This document shows positions 61,896-64,000 of a stretch of DNA of 64,000 nucleotides, piece by piece. A program made the position numbers and the translations under genes. The notes under the pieces were generated by a model, which saw only the letters and a list, made by a program, of their open reading frames with translations, had not been told where the DNA came from and did no database searches. This DNA is from Bacillus sp. es.036 (GTDB lineage: Bacteria; Bacillota; Bacilli; Bacillales; Guptibacillaceae): NCBI RefSeq assembly GCF_002563635.1, contig NZ_PDIZ01000001.1:3534001-3598000 (forward strand), written 5' to 3'. Each line of letters starts with the position of its first letter. Position 1 is the stretch's first letter.

Positions 61896-62609
61896 TTATA
61901 AAGGATTTTTATTTGGCGTGCCTGGCTTTCTTGGATATTTTTTAGGAGTCGTTTTGATTTTTTTAATCGTTACGATATTTCGCTCACTTTTTTCAGCTGG
62001 TAGTGTTAGCGTATCTCGCTTAACGACTTCCCCACCAAGAAGCTTAATTGCTTGCTTTCCTGTATCCAGCTCATCCTCTACATTTGGACCTTTCAACGCC
62101 ACAAAGTAACCGTTAGTTTTAACGAGAGGTAGACATAATTCACCAAGAACAGACAGTCGCGCAACAGCTCTTGCCGTAACAACATCATACTTTTCGCGAT
62201 GATCTTTGTTTTTACCAAATAGTTCTGCCCGATCATGATAAAAAGAGACATTTTCTAATTGAAGTTTAGAAGAAAGATGCTCCAGGAAACCAATTCGTTT
62301 GTTAAGTGAATCGACAATCGTGATGTTTAAATGAGGAAAACAAATTTTAATAGGCAAACTTGGAAAGCCAGCTCCTGCTCCCACATCACAAATATGGTAG
62401 TCAGAAGAAAAGTCAAATGAGAATGCGGCCATGATTGAATCAAAGAAGTGCTTTTCGTACACCTCTTCCTTATCAGTAATAGCCGTCAGATTCATTTTCT
62501 CATTCCATTCAACAAGAACCTCATAGTAGGTTTGAAATTGTTGAAGTTGCTTAGAAGAAAGAGTAATTCCTTTCTCCTCTAACAACTCCTGAAACTGTTG
62601 CTCGTTCAT
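61896..62609 (-). CDS. rsmG: 16S rRNA (guanine-527-N7)-methyltransferase RsmG (GidB)
   Basis: 237-residue SAM-dependent methyltransferase. [20 protein letters not shown] is the SAM motif, [13 protein letters not shown] the acidic loop and [12 protein letters not shown] the family signature. It methylates G527 of 16S rRNA; loss gives low-level streptomycin resistance. ATG at 62609; RBS GTGGAGGGG. It is 18 bp after mnmG. Confidence 0.97.
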   Translation of the reverse strand: MNEQQFQELLEEKGITLSSKQLQQFQTYYEVLVEWNEKMNLTAITDKEEVYEKHFFDSIMAAFSFDFSSDYHICDVGAGAGFPSLPIKICFPHLNITIVDSLNKRIGFLEHLSSKLQLENVSFYHDRAELFGKNKDHREKYDVVTARAVARLSVLGELCLPLVKTNGYFVALKGPNVEDELDTGKQAIKLLGGEVVKRDTLTLPAEKSERNIVTIKKIKTTPKKYPRKPGTPNKNPL

Positions 62610-62627
62610 AGCCCCTCCACTTGTACG

Positions 62628-64000
62628 TTATTTTGCAATTTTAGCGATTTTACCTTGTTCAATATACACAAGTAAGATCGATACATCAGCTGGATTAACT
62701 CCTGAAACGCGGGAAGCTTGACCAATTGATAGAGGACGAACTTCGTCAAGTTTCTGCTTCGCTTCCGTCGCAAGGCCACCAATCGCATAATAATCAATAC
62801 CATCAGGAATTTTCTTCTCATCCATCTTCTTCATGCGCTCAACCTGTTGCAGACTTTTATTAATATAACCGCTGTATTTCACTTGGATTTCAACTTGTTC
62901 TGCAACATCCTCGGGAATATCATAATCAGCTGGAGCAAGTTGATGAATCTCTTGATACGTTACTTCTGGTCGCTTCAATAGATTAGCGGCATGCATGGCT
63001 TCTTTTAATTCCGTACTTTTCTCTGGAAGCACTGCATTCACTTGTTCGCTCGGCTTAATGACAACTTTCTCAAGACGCTTCATTTCTTGCTCAATCATTT
63101 CTTTCTTAGCCATAAACCGGTCATAGCGTTCTTTCGGAATCATACCAATCTCATATCCAAGCTCTGTTAATCTTAAGTCAGCATTATCATGACGAAGAAG
63201 AAGTCGATATTCCGCACGTGAAGTTAACAGGCGATACGGCTCGTTCGTTCCTTTTGTCACAAGATCATCGATCATAACCCCAATGTATCCTTGTGAGCGA
63301 TCCAAAATCACCGCTTCACGCTCCTGTGCATTCCTTGCAGCATTAATACCAGACATAATCCCTTGCCCTGCAGCCTCTTCATAACCTGAAGTTCCGTTTA
63401 ACTGTCCTGCAGTAAAGAGATTTTTAACTGTCTTCGTTTCAAGTGAAGGCCATAATTGTGTTGGAACAACTACATCATATTCAATAGCATAGCCTGCACG
63501 CATCATTTCAACATTCTCGAGTCCAGGTACGGTTTTAAGAATTTTCTGCTGCAAGTCTTCTGGAAGACTTGTGGATAGACCCTGCACATAAACTTCTTTT
63601 GTGTTGCGTCCTTCTGGTTCAAGGAAGATCTGGTGTCGCGGTTTATCATTAAAGCGAACAATTTTATCTTCAATCGATGGACAGTAGCGTGGTCCTGTTC
63701 CTTCAATCATACCTGAGTACATTGGAGAACGATGAAGGTTATCGTTGATCAGCTTATGCGTCTCTTCTCCTGTATACGTTAACCAACACGGTAGCTGGTC
63801 TGTAATAAATTCAGTCGTTTCATATGAAAAAGCACGAGGTTTTTCATCTCCAGGCTGAATTTCAGTTTTACTATAATCAATTGATTTATTATTAACACGC
63901 GGCGGAGTTCCTGTCTTAAAACGAACCATTTCAAAGCCTAACTCTTCTAAATGGTGAGACAAGTTAACGGATGGCTGCATGTTATTTGGCCCACTTTCAT
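62628..64000 (-). CDS. mnmG: tRNA uridine-5-carboxymethylaminomethyl modification enzyme MnmG (GidA), C-terminal part
   Basis: Partial gene: about 457 codons are present and the N-terminal FAD-binding part lies beyond the right edge (an ATG at 63980 is the internal Met of GPNNMQPS). With MnmE it installs the cmnm5 group at U34 of certain tRNAs. Visible: [52 protein letters not shown] and the C-terminal [37 protein letters not shown]. Downstream is rsmG, in the conserved origin-proximal order. Confidence 0.97.
   Translation of the reverse strand, partial: ESGPNNMQPSVNLSHHLEELGFEMVRFKTGTPPRVNNKSIDYSKTEIQPGDEKPRAFSYETTEFITDQLPCWLTYTGEETHKLINDNLHRSPMYSGMIEGTGPRYCPSIEDKIVRFNDKPRHQIFLEPEGRNTKEVYVQGLSTSLPEDLQQKILKTVPGLENVEMMRAGYAIEYDVVVPTQLWPSLETKTVKNLFTAGQLNGTSGYEEAAGQGIMSGINAARNAQEREAVILDRSQGYIGVMIDDLVTKGTNEPYRLLTSRAEYRLLLRHDNADLRLTELGYEIGMIPKERYDRFMAKKEMIEQEMKRLEKVVIKPSEQVNAVLPEKSTELKEAMHAANLLKRPEVTYQEIHQLAPADYDIPEDVAEQVEIQVKYSGYINKSLQQVERMKKMDEKKIPDGIDYYAIGGLATEAKQKLDEVRPLSIGQASRVSGVNPADVSILLVYIEQGKIAKIAK

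Overview
The window is chromosomal DNA of a low-GC, spore-forming Bacillaceae bacterium, immediately on the left flank of oriC. From about 33.4 kb to the right end the gene order follows the Bacillus subtilis origin region: rlmH, a CxxH/CxxC micro-protein, htrC, walJ-walI-walH-walK-walR, purA, dnaB, rplI, gdpP, yybS, rpsR-ssb-rpsF, ychF, a DUF951 gene, an MscS channel, yyaC, spo0J-soj, noc, rsmG and mnmG (cut by the window end). Nearly all of these lie on the minus strand, replicated co-directionally from an origin beyond the right edge. Spore functions (yyaC behind a sigma-F/G-type promoter, spo0J/soj, a possible SASP-like peptide) and strong AGGAGG ribosome-binding sites agree with this placement. 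The species cannot be fixed from sequence reading alone.

Layout. 1-10.6 kb is an accessory redox block: the tail of an RpiR-type regulator, an old-yellow-enzyme homologue, a molybdopterin oxidoreductase with a small DUF1330 partner, a GAF-LuxR regulator, and divergently an R2lox (frameshifted), aldehyde dehydrogenase and Fe-alcohol dehydrogenase operon under a CcpA-type cre site; then an NAD(P)-binding protein and an RlmI-like methyltransferase. 10.7-20.4 kb holds an MFS exporter, an ABC transporter pair, an RQC-minor-like DNA-binding protein, a phospholipase-D-like membrane protein, and a complete IS3/IS150-type element inserted in the loop of that gene's terminator. 20.5-27 kb contains a LiaG-like protein and an N-acetylglucosamine regulon (UPF0309, nagR, nagB, nagA, divergent nagP-type PTS) with two mirror-image NagR operators.

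27-29.1 kb contains an actin-type (ParM/ParR-like) partition cassette with an iteron-rich centromere-like region, unusual on a chromosome that already carries soj/spo0J/noc. It is followed by a probably frameshifted DUF4190 gene, mqo, a dihydrouridine synthase gene and a YiaAB membrane protein. The remaining origin region carries four tRNA genes (Lys, fMet, Asp, Phe), a PilZ gene, an M23 peptidase behind a WalR-like box, and parS, Noc-binding and DnaA-box motifs.

The leading candidates for something new are the chromosomal actin-partition cassette with its iterons (26.99-29.04 kb), two tandem 120-bp elements with compensatory base changes that preserve a long hairpin (50.68-50.95 kb), a histidine-less HPr-like protein at 51.2 kb, and a DnaA-box cluster between rlmH and htrC. 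The IS insertion inside a terminator is a clear recent event whose pre-insertion state can be read from the sequence.
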